From: Asterella californica
Lineage: Eukaryota > Streptophyta > Marchantiopsida > Marchantiales > Aytoniaceae
NCBI GenBank assembly: GCA_036924285.1
Contig: JAYKYS010000005.1
Span: forward strand, 4,898,001-4,962,000
Direction of reading: 5' to 3'
Length of the DNA stretch: 64,000 nucleotides
Shown: positions 22,417 to 33,125 of the stretch, one piece after another
Layout of the letters: each line of letters starts with the position of its first letter
Position numbering within the stretch: the first letter of the stretch is position 1
The notes under the pieces: model-generated
The model's database searches: none
What the model was told of the DNA's origin: nothing
What the model saw: only the letters and a program-made list of their open reading frames with translations
Position numbers and translations under genes: made by a program

Positions 22417-24712
22417 ATGTCGATGCATCCTCGAGGGTTGGTGTTACCGGCAGCGGAGTTGGTCGAGGCCACACCCTTCCTCAAGGAGTTGGGTCTCGAC
22501 TTCTTCCTGTGGGATTGGAACCTCGCCGACCAAGGACTTCTGGAGGAGGTTTGGACAGCATTACCACCTCGCAACCGTGTACATGCGAAGGCAGGAGTAG
22601 CTCAAGGAAGACCATCTTCCTAGATTGAAGATTGGTGGCGTAGGGCCTTCCACAGATTAGAATCCGAGAACCGAGGGTATTGGCTCGAGAAGAAGATCTT
22701 ACCCAGGATCGTGAGTGAGTGGCATGTGCCTAGAAGCACAACTTGCCTCTTCATGGAAGACAGACAGGTCAGGAACGGATGGAAGATCGAATCTTACCGG
22801 GAGCCGAAGAAGCGACTTCTGACGAAGCTGTTTCTGCATCTCTTTCCCAAGAAGAAAGCGCAGAAGACGAGGTACCTTGGAGACTCCACGTCCTCCAGGA
22901 CGTGGAGTTCCTCGAAGCAGTGTGGGATGAAGGAGTGTCCGTCAATTGGGGCTCATTCTTCCACATATATGTACAGGCGGAGCTAGCGTACTTAGATACC
23001 CTCGCAGGAGGACACTTGACACCTTTCCTCTGTTACTTGTATGTAGCCATGGGGATCTCACGGTGAAGTATGGACCAACAGGGCAACATGAGGCGAAGGA
23101 AGAGACATCGGAAGAAGATGACCGAGCAGCAGCCGCAACTCCCCCTCCCACTCTGATGCAACAGCTGAGGTCCAGCTCTCATCAGAAGACGCTTCTGGTG
23201 AGGGAAGACGACTCCAGTGGGTCGGAAGACGCCACGCCTCCGAGGAAGATGGGTCTTAGAAGTGTACCTAGGAAGACCACCTCCCTCATTCATTCGGGAT
23301 CGGAGTCTGACTCGCAAGAAGAGCCGCTGAGTACCCGACCGGAGCAGAAGACCGCTTCTGCAACACCAAGGAGTCTTCCGAAGACTCCAGAAGACGAAGG
23401 ATGGATGGATACTCCTATTGCGATGCGAGGAAGCGTAGTGAAGAGGACCGCTTCTACCATGGGGAGATGAGAAGAGTAGCTTCTTCTCGTATGCAGAAGC
23501 TGAAGACCATTATGGTGGAAGAGGCATCCTTGTCTCTGGAAGACAAGGTCGACACCTCCAATCGAATTGTGGAGATGAATCTGTCTTCTTCCGCAGGAAG
23601 AAGACAGGAAGAGTTCAGTGCCTTCTTCCACTCAGAGATCCAGCCAGCTATGGAGTTGCTGGAGAAGAGAGCGAAGGCTCAAGAGAAGCATAGATTCGGT
23701 CTGTGCACCTTGATGCGTCAAGAAGAAGGCCAGAAGAAGACAGAAGCGCTGGAAGCTAGTCTCCGCACTACAGAGAAGCTCGCAGCAAAGTACAAGGCGG
23801 AAGCAACAGCTTCTGCCAAGGAGTTGATCCAACTGAAGAAGGGCAACCAGGAGTTGCAAGCGCGTTTACAGCAGCGCGACCAAGAGGTTCTCTGAGTGCG
23901 GGAGAAGATCACCGCCCTCGCAGAGAAGAAGACAACATGGAAGACGCAGCGAGAAGCCGCAGAAGCGCGAGTTGTAGCAGAGAAGATGCATCGGGAAGCA
24001 GCGGAAGCTCGTACGCAGGAGATGCTAGCACAGTCGGTGGAAGCACTTCGAAAGAAGTTCAACTTCACCACGGGTAGGAAGTTGCTTACCTTGGCTAGAG
24101 AGTGAGATGATGAGTCCAAGGTGATGTTGGTAGAGTGCAAGGAGAGTATGTTCAGGTATTTTGATCGGCAGATAGAGGGAGTGAAGACACTCTATGGTCT
24201 TCCCTTGATTCCACCACCTGCAACTGCGTCTTCCCAAGCTCCAACACCATCGACTGGATCCGAATTGGAGAAGGAGGAGTTCGACCTCGCTGTCCACTTG
24301 GTAGTGACAGCGTTGGAAGCCGAGAAGACCCCGGAAGAAGCCCCGGAAGACAGGATGTCTTCTGGAAGACAAGAAGAAGAACCGTCTTCCCAAGTATTCC
24401 GCGTGGAGGAAGCGACTTCCCTGGACCCTTATGAGGTCGTCATGGTCCCTAGTACCGAACCAATGCCTCAGAAGAGCGAGGAAGCACCACTCGACCCAGC
24501 TTCCCAGAAGACGCTTCCGTCTTCCGAAGCAGAAGCAGAAGCCGAGGAAGAAGCAGCAGCAACGACAGCAGGGCCAGCAAAGAACGATGAGGAGGAAGCC
24601 ACCTCAGCGTTACCCGAGGTGTTCGCAGGGCTTTCTAGCTTATCAGAAGCCGCGTTTAGGAGCTCCGGTAGGAGCAGATCAGGTAGAGATTGCCTCCGAG
24701 CAATCAGAGTAG
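22417..24712 (+). pseudogene. LTR-encoded coiled-coil protein, copy D (near full length, broken)
   Basis: This copy is full length in outline. It starts at ATG 22417 (MSMHPRG) with the Trp-rich globular part (about residues 1-180) and the conserved GGHLTPFLCYLY segment. An acidic Ser/Glu/Asp part, a basic patch, a coiled coil (about 23640-24100) and the acidic tail ending EQSE at 24712 follow. Breaks: TAG at 22621 where copy B has TGG (Trp); extra bases after LGD near 22885 that shift the frame; TGA at 23893 where siblings have CGA (Arg); TGA at 24103 where siblings have TGG. All three stops are C>T or G>A transitions. Its function is unknown. It is carried in the 3' LTR and so would be duplicated at both ends of an element at each transposition. 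Confidence 0.78.
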
Positions 24713-26304
24713 ATAGTGAACACAATCGACGTTGACATTTTCCAAATTTAGTAGGACCGAACATGCTATCTTAAGGGTGGTAGTTTTCAGTGTAAAATTA
24801 GTTAAGATACCATGTGGCAGCATAGGTAGCGTAGGAACAACAAGGTGGATGGCTAATCAGGAAGAGAAATGACTTGCATGTGGAGTGGCAGCCTTCTGAC
24901 AACGCCCATCTCTTCCTGGTGATCGTCTCCTCTGTTTTTCTCGTGGTAGAAGACATAAGTAGGATCGAAGAGTAGGAAATCAGAGTTCTGCACAAGCAAA
25001 AACATCTTACGGTGTAGACTAGAGGCACATGTTATACAGTGAGATACACACACACTACACTCGTGGTTAGAGACATACGAATAGTCTAGGATTATACCGG
25101 AGGGGTCTGCATGCTCGTTACCAGCAGTGGTTCGAAGATGTAGATAGAGATAGTGTACAGTTTAGGAACAAGGAACGGCATCCTCGTGCAGTCCTGTTGG
25201 CTAGACTGTTGTGTCGAGGAGTAGGTGCAGGAAGTAGCGAGAGTGAGCTTCTCAATGCCAATGTGACAACTTCTCGGGGAATGGATTGCGGATTTGAGTG
25301 CAGAAGCTTTGTTCATGTCTTCTGGGTGGTGGGTTTTCTTGGATTCACTCCCGATTGTGGATGGGAAGCGTTCTTCTTGAGTGGCGGTGACTGTCAGCAG
25401 TTGTGGAATTGCAGCTTGGCTCGTCCAGTAGAGCACTTCGGATCTACGTACGGACGATCTGATGGGTAAGGGATCCCAGAAGACAGAGTAGTCGGAGCAG
25501 CAAAGCGAAGAAGAAAGAAGCCTTCTTCCCATAGCAGAAGACGACATCCTCAAGTAGAAGACGGTGCAACTGTACACACGTTTGTTGTCTTCCTCCCCAA
25601 AGTATTACAAGCAAGGATGGCTTGTTAGTCAGGATCCGGACTAGAAGCCTGTCGGAATCTTAATTTCTCCTTTTCATCTTGTTTTCTCTTGTTTGGATTT
25701 TCTCTTCTTCCCCGTCTTCCCTCATCTTCCTCATCTTCTTACCTTCTTCTAGTGAGCTTCCGAGACTTCTATTGAGCTTCCGAGAAGGTGAACGTCGTTG
25801 TAGTGCTGCAAGAAGACCATTTTCGTAGGCAGAAGCCTGGGAAGGCTACAGGGGGCATACACCCTGTGATTAATCTAACCCGTTGGAATGTGAGAGTGAG
25901 TAAGGTGTAACAGCCGTTGCTAGTCGACTTCTACGAAGCAGGACAGTCTTCTGGAGGTGCGAGAAGCCGAGTTGAACCCCTAGAAGCCGAGAATTGCTTC
26001 GGGAAGACGATATTTGAGAAGACCGAAAGAAGTTACCTGGAAGCAAGAAGAGCGGATCCCGAACTTCTCTGTGAATAGATGTATGATATTTTAGTTAGTA
26101 GTTGTTTGTTTAGGTCCAGAGCACCTTTTGGAGTGTCTGGAAGACGCGTGGTTTTGTGAGAAGACGGGATTTCTAGACAAAACCCGTGTGTTTGTGTGTT
26201 TGAACAGATCTTAGAACTTAGAGCAGCGTTACTTGTGCAAATCCTTTGTGAGAACGATATCTTGTATACTAAATGAGCAAAAGGAGTAATCCTGCGACAC
26301 TACA
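24713..26304 (+). repeat. Downstream block of the G1 3' LTR
   Basis: The block runs from the ORF stop to the LTR terminus CACTACA at 26304. It includes ATGCTATCTTAAGGGTGG just after the ORF and the GATATCTTGTATACTAAATG region near the end, both shared with the copies ending at 7922, 18088 and 33126. No ATG-started gene is recognised. Confidence 0.85.
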
Positions 26305-27385
26305 ACAGACCTTATTGCATTGCAGTCCATGTTACTGTTCTCTCTTCCGCCAACACCGATCTCTCTCATGCATCATACCACGTGAGAGCTTTATCGTTCA
26401 AATATCCATAGGCAAACACTCTCGCTACGGGATTCGTTATTTGCGTACTAAAAAGTCACAAATATCGGTTCATCCTAGAAATTCAATTCTCGACTACTCT
26501 CATGATTCGTTGGTCTTTGTACGGTTCAATGTTACATGTCGTCTTCATCCATAGTAACATGGCACCTTCATCATCGATTGGAGCTCTAACGATTTGTGCC
26601 ATGGGTTCCCTTGGTGCAGCTTGCTCTTCCACCACCGGTACTCCTTGAGACGATCCTCCCTTTCCAACGTCTATCATACTCTGACCCTCGAGGTTCAACA
26701 TTGTGTTCTGTAGTGCTTCAACCGTCATCTTCATCTCTCAAAATTTGATCAGCATGCTCTACATCAATTCCTGCATCATCAACTCTAGGTTTGGAGGTTG
26801 CGGCTCCATGATCGCTCTCTCTCTCTCTTCAACAACACGAAAGTTTCAAGCTTTCTAGTAGAGTTATGACGGCCACTCGGAAGCGTTCGTACATTACAAG
26901 TACTACAAAAGAGACAAGAGAATCGATTATCTCGTGGTAGAAATCCTCACCAATCACAAACTCTCTATGTAATGATTTCGATCTACAGACATAATGGATC
27001 TCCACCCACATGTTGAAGGAAACAGGAGCGGGTAGATTTAGATCCATGCTCACTAAATCAAGATGTAGACGGTCAAATCTCAACTGGCTGCATATATCAC
27101 TACTGGAAGAATCACCGGGACTGACGAATTCATCATTTGATCCATGAAATTCTCACCGAAATGATAGACAAGATACACTCAAAAATGCTCACGACGTAGA
27201 TACATAAGCTTGATGTGGAAAGAATTCAAGAATGGTAATTCTGGAGCTGGAAATCTACCTCCATCTATCACATAGCTCTCTTGATCTTTTCGACACGCTC
27301 AAAGTTTCAACTGTCCGGAACCTCGATCAAAGGTCCTTCTAAGAGGGGTAATCCGTTTTCTTAGAATAACCTCGCTCTGATACCA
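26305..27385 (-). pseudogene. LTR retroelement gag remnant and leader
   Basis: Read on the minus strand there is a PBS (27374-27385), an AT-rich leader, and a decayed gag. The gag shows a stretch with MEPQPPNLE, then a segment ending CNIEPYKDQRI, and near 26400 the motif ALTWYDA that recalls the gag core of LTR elements. Stops and frameshifts are frequent. It is truncated at 26304 by the G1 3' LTR. Whether it is gypsy or copia cannot be decided, since pol is absent. Confidence 0.55.
27374..27385 (-). promoter_or_regulatory. Primer-binding site (tRNA-iMet type)
   Basis: The minus strand reads TGGTATCAGAGC, complementary to the 3' end of plant initiator tRNA-Met. It sits one base from an LTR terminus (27387). 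Confidence 0.8.
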
Positions 27386-27386
27386 T

Positions 27387-27991
27387 TGTAAGATGGGCTC
27401 TAGAGTGAACTCAAAACCCGAATGCCCGTGGAGGTGCATTCGCATCCTTTATATAATGAAAGGAATATTACATGATAGGCTCCCGGCCAATGCTGACATC
27501 TCAAAGTGAGCACACGGATTGCTGACATGGCTTACATGCAGCCTTAGATCTGAAACGACATCTAGAGGGTTCAGAATGAAGAAGAGTCTTCTTTGCCAGA
27601 GTTTTTCGAGAGCAGTAGTAGTGAAAGTAACTTAGTGTGAAGATACTTAGCGTTTATGGTGTTAGAGGCTATCTAGTAGCACTTCAACAGTACTTCCTCG
27701 TATGACATTTCCGTCCGTGGCTCTGTTTCTCTGTTGTTCATCTACTTCTTGAGGTCCCTGACCTGTTTTGTATATGTTATGTTATTTGTCAAGATTATCA
27801 ACTCTGTCTTGTTGGATAGACCTGAGTTTGATCTCTATCGGGACTGATTTCTGCCCGTGAGAATAAAGATAATCATAAAGAATCACCTTTGTCACATGTT
27901 TACTACTTTTGGATGATCTTTACTTGCATCTATGTGGATTCGATCCTTAAATTACTACTTTCGAGCATTTTTGATTTTCTTGTGTGTTACA
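27387..27991 (-). repeat. LTR of the 26.3-27.4 kb element
   Basis: The inner end is fixed by the PBS (TGTAAGATGG at 27387). The outer end is proposed at TGTGTTACA (27991), because TG...CA ends result and G2 coding sequence begins soon after. The sequence has CATCCTTTATATAATG near 27455, a possible TATA region. The outer boundary is inference. Confidence 0.5.
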
Positions 27992-30980
27992 ACAAGAGAT
28001 ACCAGCAAGAAGCGTTGGTTGCTAATACCAACACTATTGAGTTCGACGATGAGGAAGCATGTGAGGAGAGTCTAGCTACTGATAGTGACTTCAGAAGAAG
28101 ACATTGGGCTCGTGCTACGACTGCTACACGAGTTCGTCTTGGAAGTCTACCTGAATCTGCTGCTGCTTTAGTTAATCACGGATCTGAGATCAACACATGT
28201 CACGGTAGGTGTACGAGAGAGGTCAGTGGTCTATCGAATTGAACCATGGTTGGGTGTTACGTGCTGGAAACAACCAAAAAGGTGAGCTATACGACGCTGT
28301 CGAGTTGAGAGTTTTCCTGGGAAGGGCGGAACCTTCTGGCTGTGATAGATCTTGAAGGCTGTGTTCGGTCTACTCAAGGAAGCGTTGGGCTTCAGGCTAC
28401 GATTGCTTACTACAGAGGAAGGCTTCAGATCAAAAGGGAATACTATAAACACTCACTCAGGTCGAATGGACCCTCCAGTATGTTCAGAAAGCGAAAGTCA
28501 GGTCAGACTAGCAGTAATAAGATTAGACAGCGAACTTTAACAGTTCAGAATCAGAAACATACGATGGTTCAGACTTCAAAACTCCTCCTACATGTAAGTG
28601 AGACCCTACTGACCATACACACGAAGTTTCAGCTTGAGATCAAATCAGAGTGTCGAGATATGGGCAGAAATGTTCCGAGTAGAGAAATTACGGCAATTTC
28701 TGGTACCCAGACAGCTATTTCGACCTAGAACAGAGAATTGGCTCGATCACTTTTGAAGATTCTTACAGGATTTGCAGTACACAACTTGCTGAACACTCCT
28801 GTGAAGTTGGGCCTCTTGATTGTACACAAAACTTCAGATCTCGCTCTCTGAAGTTGATGTTCTAGATTGAGAGCTTTTCGGACCCCCTCTACTTCAGAGG
28901 TCACCTCGAATTACTCAGTCACTCAATCAACATGAAAATTTGGGGACAGTCGTAGCCCTACTGGCAATGAACATGACCACGAAGGTTTGAAGCGATTTTC
29001 TCAAATCTACTGCGATTGACACCAAAAACCCCAAAATCAACAAAAGTGCTGCAATTTTGGTACAAATCGAACTTCAATCAGCCATAACTCCTTTATTGCT
29101 CCAAATCGATCAAAAATTTCGCTGACAGTGCTTGGCACGACGAACCCTATCTCCCTGTGCTCTCAGATTTCGTAGTCTCCTCTCCAAATGCTCGAACTCC
29201 TCTTAAGACCCCTACTACTAAGTTTAGCAGTACACAAAGATAAATTGGACCAATGGGAGTTCATAACTTCACTCCCTTGTCCTTTTGTGTCCCAAACCAC
29301 GTAGTTACTTAATTTCATACATAGGCTACCACGTCAAGCCCCTAAAGTGCCAGCATAGACCCTAAACTACATGCGAAGTCATGTAAAACGACACGTAATC
29401 CCGAAAGATAACCTAACCTCGCTAGGAAGCATGCATGGGCGACACGTAATTACAACCCATGAGCTTAACTCCATCTACATGGTAATCAACCTACTAAGAC
29501 TCAAAATATATAACATCCTCCAGTGTCAATTTCTCTGAGGTCTTAACTTCACTCAGAGAGACTAACGCTTGACAGAGAGGTGAATTATTTACAATGTAAA
29601 ATGATTCACATCACGACAACGCTTGTCTTAACGTGAAGGTGAAGATAGGTGATGTGGATGTAGATCAGCACTTCTTCGTGCAGTCTTTTGCTTCATATTC
29701 TATGATTCTTAGTTAGTCTTAAATCACTGCAGTTCGAATGGAGACCAAGGTGATGGATGACGGATCTCATTACGCTAGGATCCGTAGTCCAGATGATAGA
29801 TATTCTGTGTAGTTTCTATTGTTCGTACGAACCACGAACGAAACCGACAGACTTTGAGAGATTCTTATATTTGTAGGAGTAAGAGTTTTCTGAAACCACT
29901 CTTGTAGGACGGGATATTAAGAGTGAAGGATCTACTGCTACTATGATCCTGCTTGAGCAACCTGAGGGATCAAAGGAGGATTGAAGAGGCTGCTCAAGAT
30001 TCATAGAGTAGTTATACTATACATAGTTGGAGATCTGGTTTGATGACTTTCAGTTCTGATGATTGGAAAGGGTAGAGGATTTGACTGAGAAGAGTAGAAG
30101 ACAGATGGAGAAGTACGTAGCAAATCTGCGTTGTACAAGAGTTCTGAAGGAGGAAGAGACGCTTTCTGGTGTTTATGAGGAGTTTGTAAGTGTACAATCT
30201 TTTGTTCGTTGGCTGGATGATATAGATAGGTTGATGGAGCAGATGGGAGGTAGGGTGGTGATCCCCATCCATTCTCGTGAAGTCTATGAGGAGATTGTCT
30301 CGTACTTGCGATATAGTCTTGATCTTAGACTAGAGAATGGATGGAAGGATGCATTCTGTTGGTGTGGCTCTCATCAGGAAGCAGAAGTACACGCCAAGTA
30401 TAAAGTTGTAGCGAGGAAGATGAAGCACGTGGTGACCAAATTATCTATTGATTCTCAGCAGCAGATGGAGTTAGCGGCTGTTGAGCCTGTGCTTAGAGAT
30501 CCTACACCGGTAGGACACAAGTTTACTCAAGAGACACTCGAGCAACTTCAGATAGAGGAGGTGGCTTCTTGACTGAAGTGGAAAAACGACTTTCGAGAAG
30601 ATGATAGTTAGTCAAGATAAGGCATTTTCTTTCTCAGCTGAGGAGATTGGTTGTGTGGATCCTAATGTGATAACTCCGATGGTTATCTTCACTATTCCTC
30701 ATGCACCTTGGGACTTGAAGCCGATTTCAACCCCTCGTGCCTTACTACCGAAGATCACTGAGTTGCTGAAGGAGAGGATACGAATGGGTATTCTTGAACC
30801 ATCTATGGCTCCGTACTCTAGCCGATGGTTCACAATACCTAAGAAGACAAGAGCTTTACGCTTCATCGAAGACTTGCAACCTGCCAACAACATCACGATT
30901 CGAAACGTCGGAACAAGACTTGTGGTTGATGAAAGTAGCTGAGACGTTTGCTGGGAGGTCAATCTATTCTATTGGAGCTC
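27992..30980 (+). pseudogene. pol: G2 gypsy pol fragment 1 (protease to start of RT), interrupted by a solo LTR
   Basis: The pieces are homologous to 44300-45950. The protease-like region has LVNHGSEIN (near 28180). It is split inside ELY-DAC by the solo LTR 28298-29618 and resumes at 29623 with KVKIGDVDVDQHFFVQSF. A linker region follows (30063-30572), then the RT start (30601-30942) with LKPISTPRALLPK, RMGILEPSMAPYSSRWF and IEDLQPANN. It ends near 30980 after AETFAGRSIYSIG, where minus-strand gag sequence of the same family begins. Many stops interrupt it. The motifs resemble fungal Ty3 elements as I remember them. Confidence 0.8.
28298..29618 (+). repeat. Solo LTR type 2, copy 1 (1321 bp)
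   Basis: The ends are TGTCGAGTTGAG and ATCACGACA, with 4-bp flanks ACGC at 28294-28297 and 29619-29622. Removing it joins the G2 protease frame (ELYDACLNVKVKIGD). The same sequence occurs inverted at 31078-32596. No ORF of note is present. Confidence 0.85.
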
Positions 30981-31077
30981 TTGACAGTCTCCTCGGAAAT
31001 GATCAGGACTATCACACCATATACATCTACGAACATGAGCACCTCTTGGACGTGCAGCAGCAGGTGCCGGTGGCCGC

Positions 31078-32596
31078 TGTCGTGATGTGATTCATTTCAC
31101 ATAGTAAATGATTCACCTCTCTGCTACGAGTTAGTCTCTCTGAGTGAAGTTAAGACGTCAGAAAAGTCGATTCTGGAGGCTGTGGACATTGGCGACTACG
31201 GGTTACGCTTCTACTCCGACACTTGGGATTTAGTAGCGGTAGAAGTTAGCTTAATGTTATTCCTAGTCCTTCATGCATATATTAACACCGTTGTGTTATA
31301 CGTTTTAAGTCTTAGTAGGCTTATAGTATGCTAGTTATCTTGTTCAAGCATTTGTGCGCTTGTGCAAGTGACTTCTTACTTGTCTATGATGTTCAATGTA
31401 CATAACTTAGATTTATCATGTTGATAAGGTTAAGCTCATGGGCTGTACTTACGTGTTGCCCATGCACGCTTTTTAGCTGGTTTAAGTTTACTTTCAGGGC
31501 TGCGTGTCATTTTAGGTAGTTTAAGATTTACGTTGGCATTTTAGGAGAGCTAACGTGGTAGCCTATGAGTGAAGTTAAGTTACCACATGGATTAGGGTAC
31601 TAAAGGACAACCAAGTGGAGCTATGAACTCCCATTGGTCCATTTTTGTTTTTGTAAAACTTTAAATTTAGGAACAGAGGTCTAAAGGAGAGTTCGAGCAT
31701 TTGGTGAGGACACTGCAAAATCTAAGAGCACAGGAAGATAGATCTCGTCGTGCCAAGCACTGTCAGTGAAATTCTTGATCGATTTGGATCAATAAACAAG
31801 GAGTTATGCCAATTTGAAGTTCGAGTTGAGTCAGAATTGCATCACTTTTGTTGGATTTGGAGTTTTAAGTGTCAATTGCAGCAGAATCGAGGAAATCACT
31901 TCAAATCTTAGTGGTTGCGTTCACTGTCAATGGGGCTACGACTGTCCAAAAAGTTTCAACTCATTTGAGTGAGTGAGTAATTCAGGACGGCCGCTGAAGC
32001 GGAGGGGGTCTGAAAAGCTCTCAATCTAGAGCAGCAACTTCAGAGAATGAGATCTGGAGAACGGTGTACAATCAGGAGTCCCAACTTCACATGGGTGTTC
32101 AGAATCCTGTAGACTCCAAATCCTGTAAGAATCTTTGAAAGTGATTGAGCCAATTTTCTGTTATAGGTCGAAATAGCTGTCTGAGTACCAGAAATTGCCG
32201 CAATATCTTTGATCAGAACTTTTCTGTCCATATCTTGATGCTAGAATTTGATCTCAAGCTGAAACTTCGTGTGTTTGCTCAGTGGGCCCTCTTTTACATG
32301 TAGGAGAATTTTAGAAGTCTGAACCATCATAGTTTCCTTTCCTTGAACATTAAAGTTCACCGCCTGATCCTATTACTACCAGTTAGAGCTGAACTTTGCC
32401 TTCTGAGTAAATTAGAGGTTCCTACAAACCTGTATGAGTGTTCATAGCGCTCTGTTGTAACCTGAAAAGCCTATCCCTTGAGTAAACCACCACAACCAGA
32501 AGCCCAACGCTTTCCTTGAGTAGGCACAACACAGCCTTCACGGTTAAATCACAGCCAGAAGGTTTTGCCCTTCCCAGGAAAACTCTCACCACGACA
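31078..32596 (-). repeat. Solo LTR type 2, copy 2 (1519 bp)
   Basis: The inverted ends are TGTCGTGATGTG and CCACGACA, with 4-bp flanks CCGC at 31074-31077 and 32597-32600. It is homologous over its length to 28298-29618 in the other orientation. It is inserted in the gag frame of the G2 copy just before the zinc knuckle. Confidence 0.85.
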
Positions 32597-33125
32597 CCGC
32601 TCCCTCTGCAAGCCAGCTAGCTCCATCTTCAACTCACGCATCTGCCGGATAAAGTCTTCGATCTGATTCTGCTGACCATGATCCTGTAGGTCCTTGAACA
32701 GGTGCTTTTTGTGCAGGAACTGACACAACTGACATCAAAGGAACTGCAGCCGGGACAACAGGTCTAGGAGCAGGAGCCAGAGGCTGCTGTACTTGAGAAG
32801 CAACATAAGATTGAAGGATCACTTCCGCAAGCGGTCGTCCTCCTATAGCCACTCTCTCTCGTCTCTGCCTTGTTAGAACAGCCACGACATCCTTAACTCT
32901 CCCCCAATCCATAGTAACACCTCCTTCAGCCGATCGATTTGCTAACATGAAGCATAATCGATCTGTCGTAACATCATCGATAGCTTGCAAGAAAAGCTCT
33001 GTTCTCCTAGCATCTAAAGTTATGCGCTCAAGAGTTGAAAGTTGTCGGTATCTTAGATCAAACTCTCTCAGCAACTCATTCAGGCTCATCATCTGACTAG
33101 ATTGCTGCTCAACCCAGTCCAGAAA

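Larger units (their letters stand above)
1..26304. mobile_element. G1 gypsy cluster: two head-to-head elements with a nested LTR composite
   Basis: The region contains a minus-strand gag-pol (1-2842), an LTR remnant (2843-3886), a plus-strand element (5' LTR remnant, PBS, gag-pol, PPT) and a 3' LTR split by an insertion. No other kind of gene is present in these 26 kb. The 5' end of the plus-strand element is truncated, so its own target-site duplication cannot be read. The 3' LTR ends at 26304 with ...CACTACA, inside the gag of another LTR element. Confidence 0.88.
14568..26304 (+). repeat. 3' LTR of the plus-strand G1 element, split by an insertion
   Basis: The LTR occupies 14568-15272 and 22183-26304. 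It begins TGTGGTGCCCACA and ends CACTACA. The first part has lost about 1.1 kb near 15110 compared with the solo LTR at 33126-39029. The second part carries the LTR ORF (copy D) and the complete downstream portion. The insertion between them is 15273-22177, flanked by GTGGG on both sides. Confidence 0.87.

Noticed and set aside
3887..26304. GAAGAC as a trace of BbsI/BpiI cloning or synthetic DNA
   Set aside because: The word is scattered with natural divergence between copies and occurs at densities and spacings unrelated to any assembly design.
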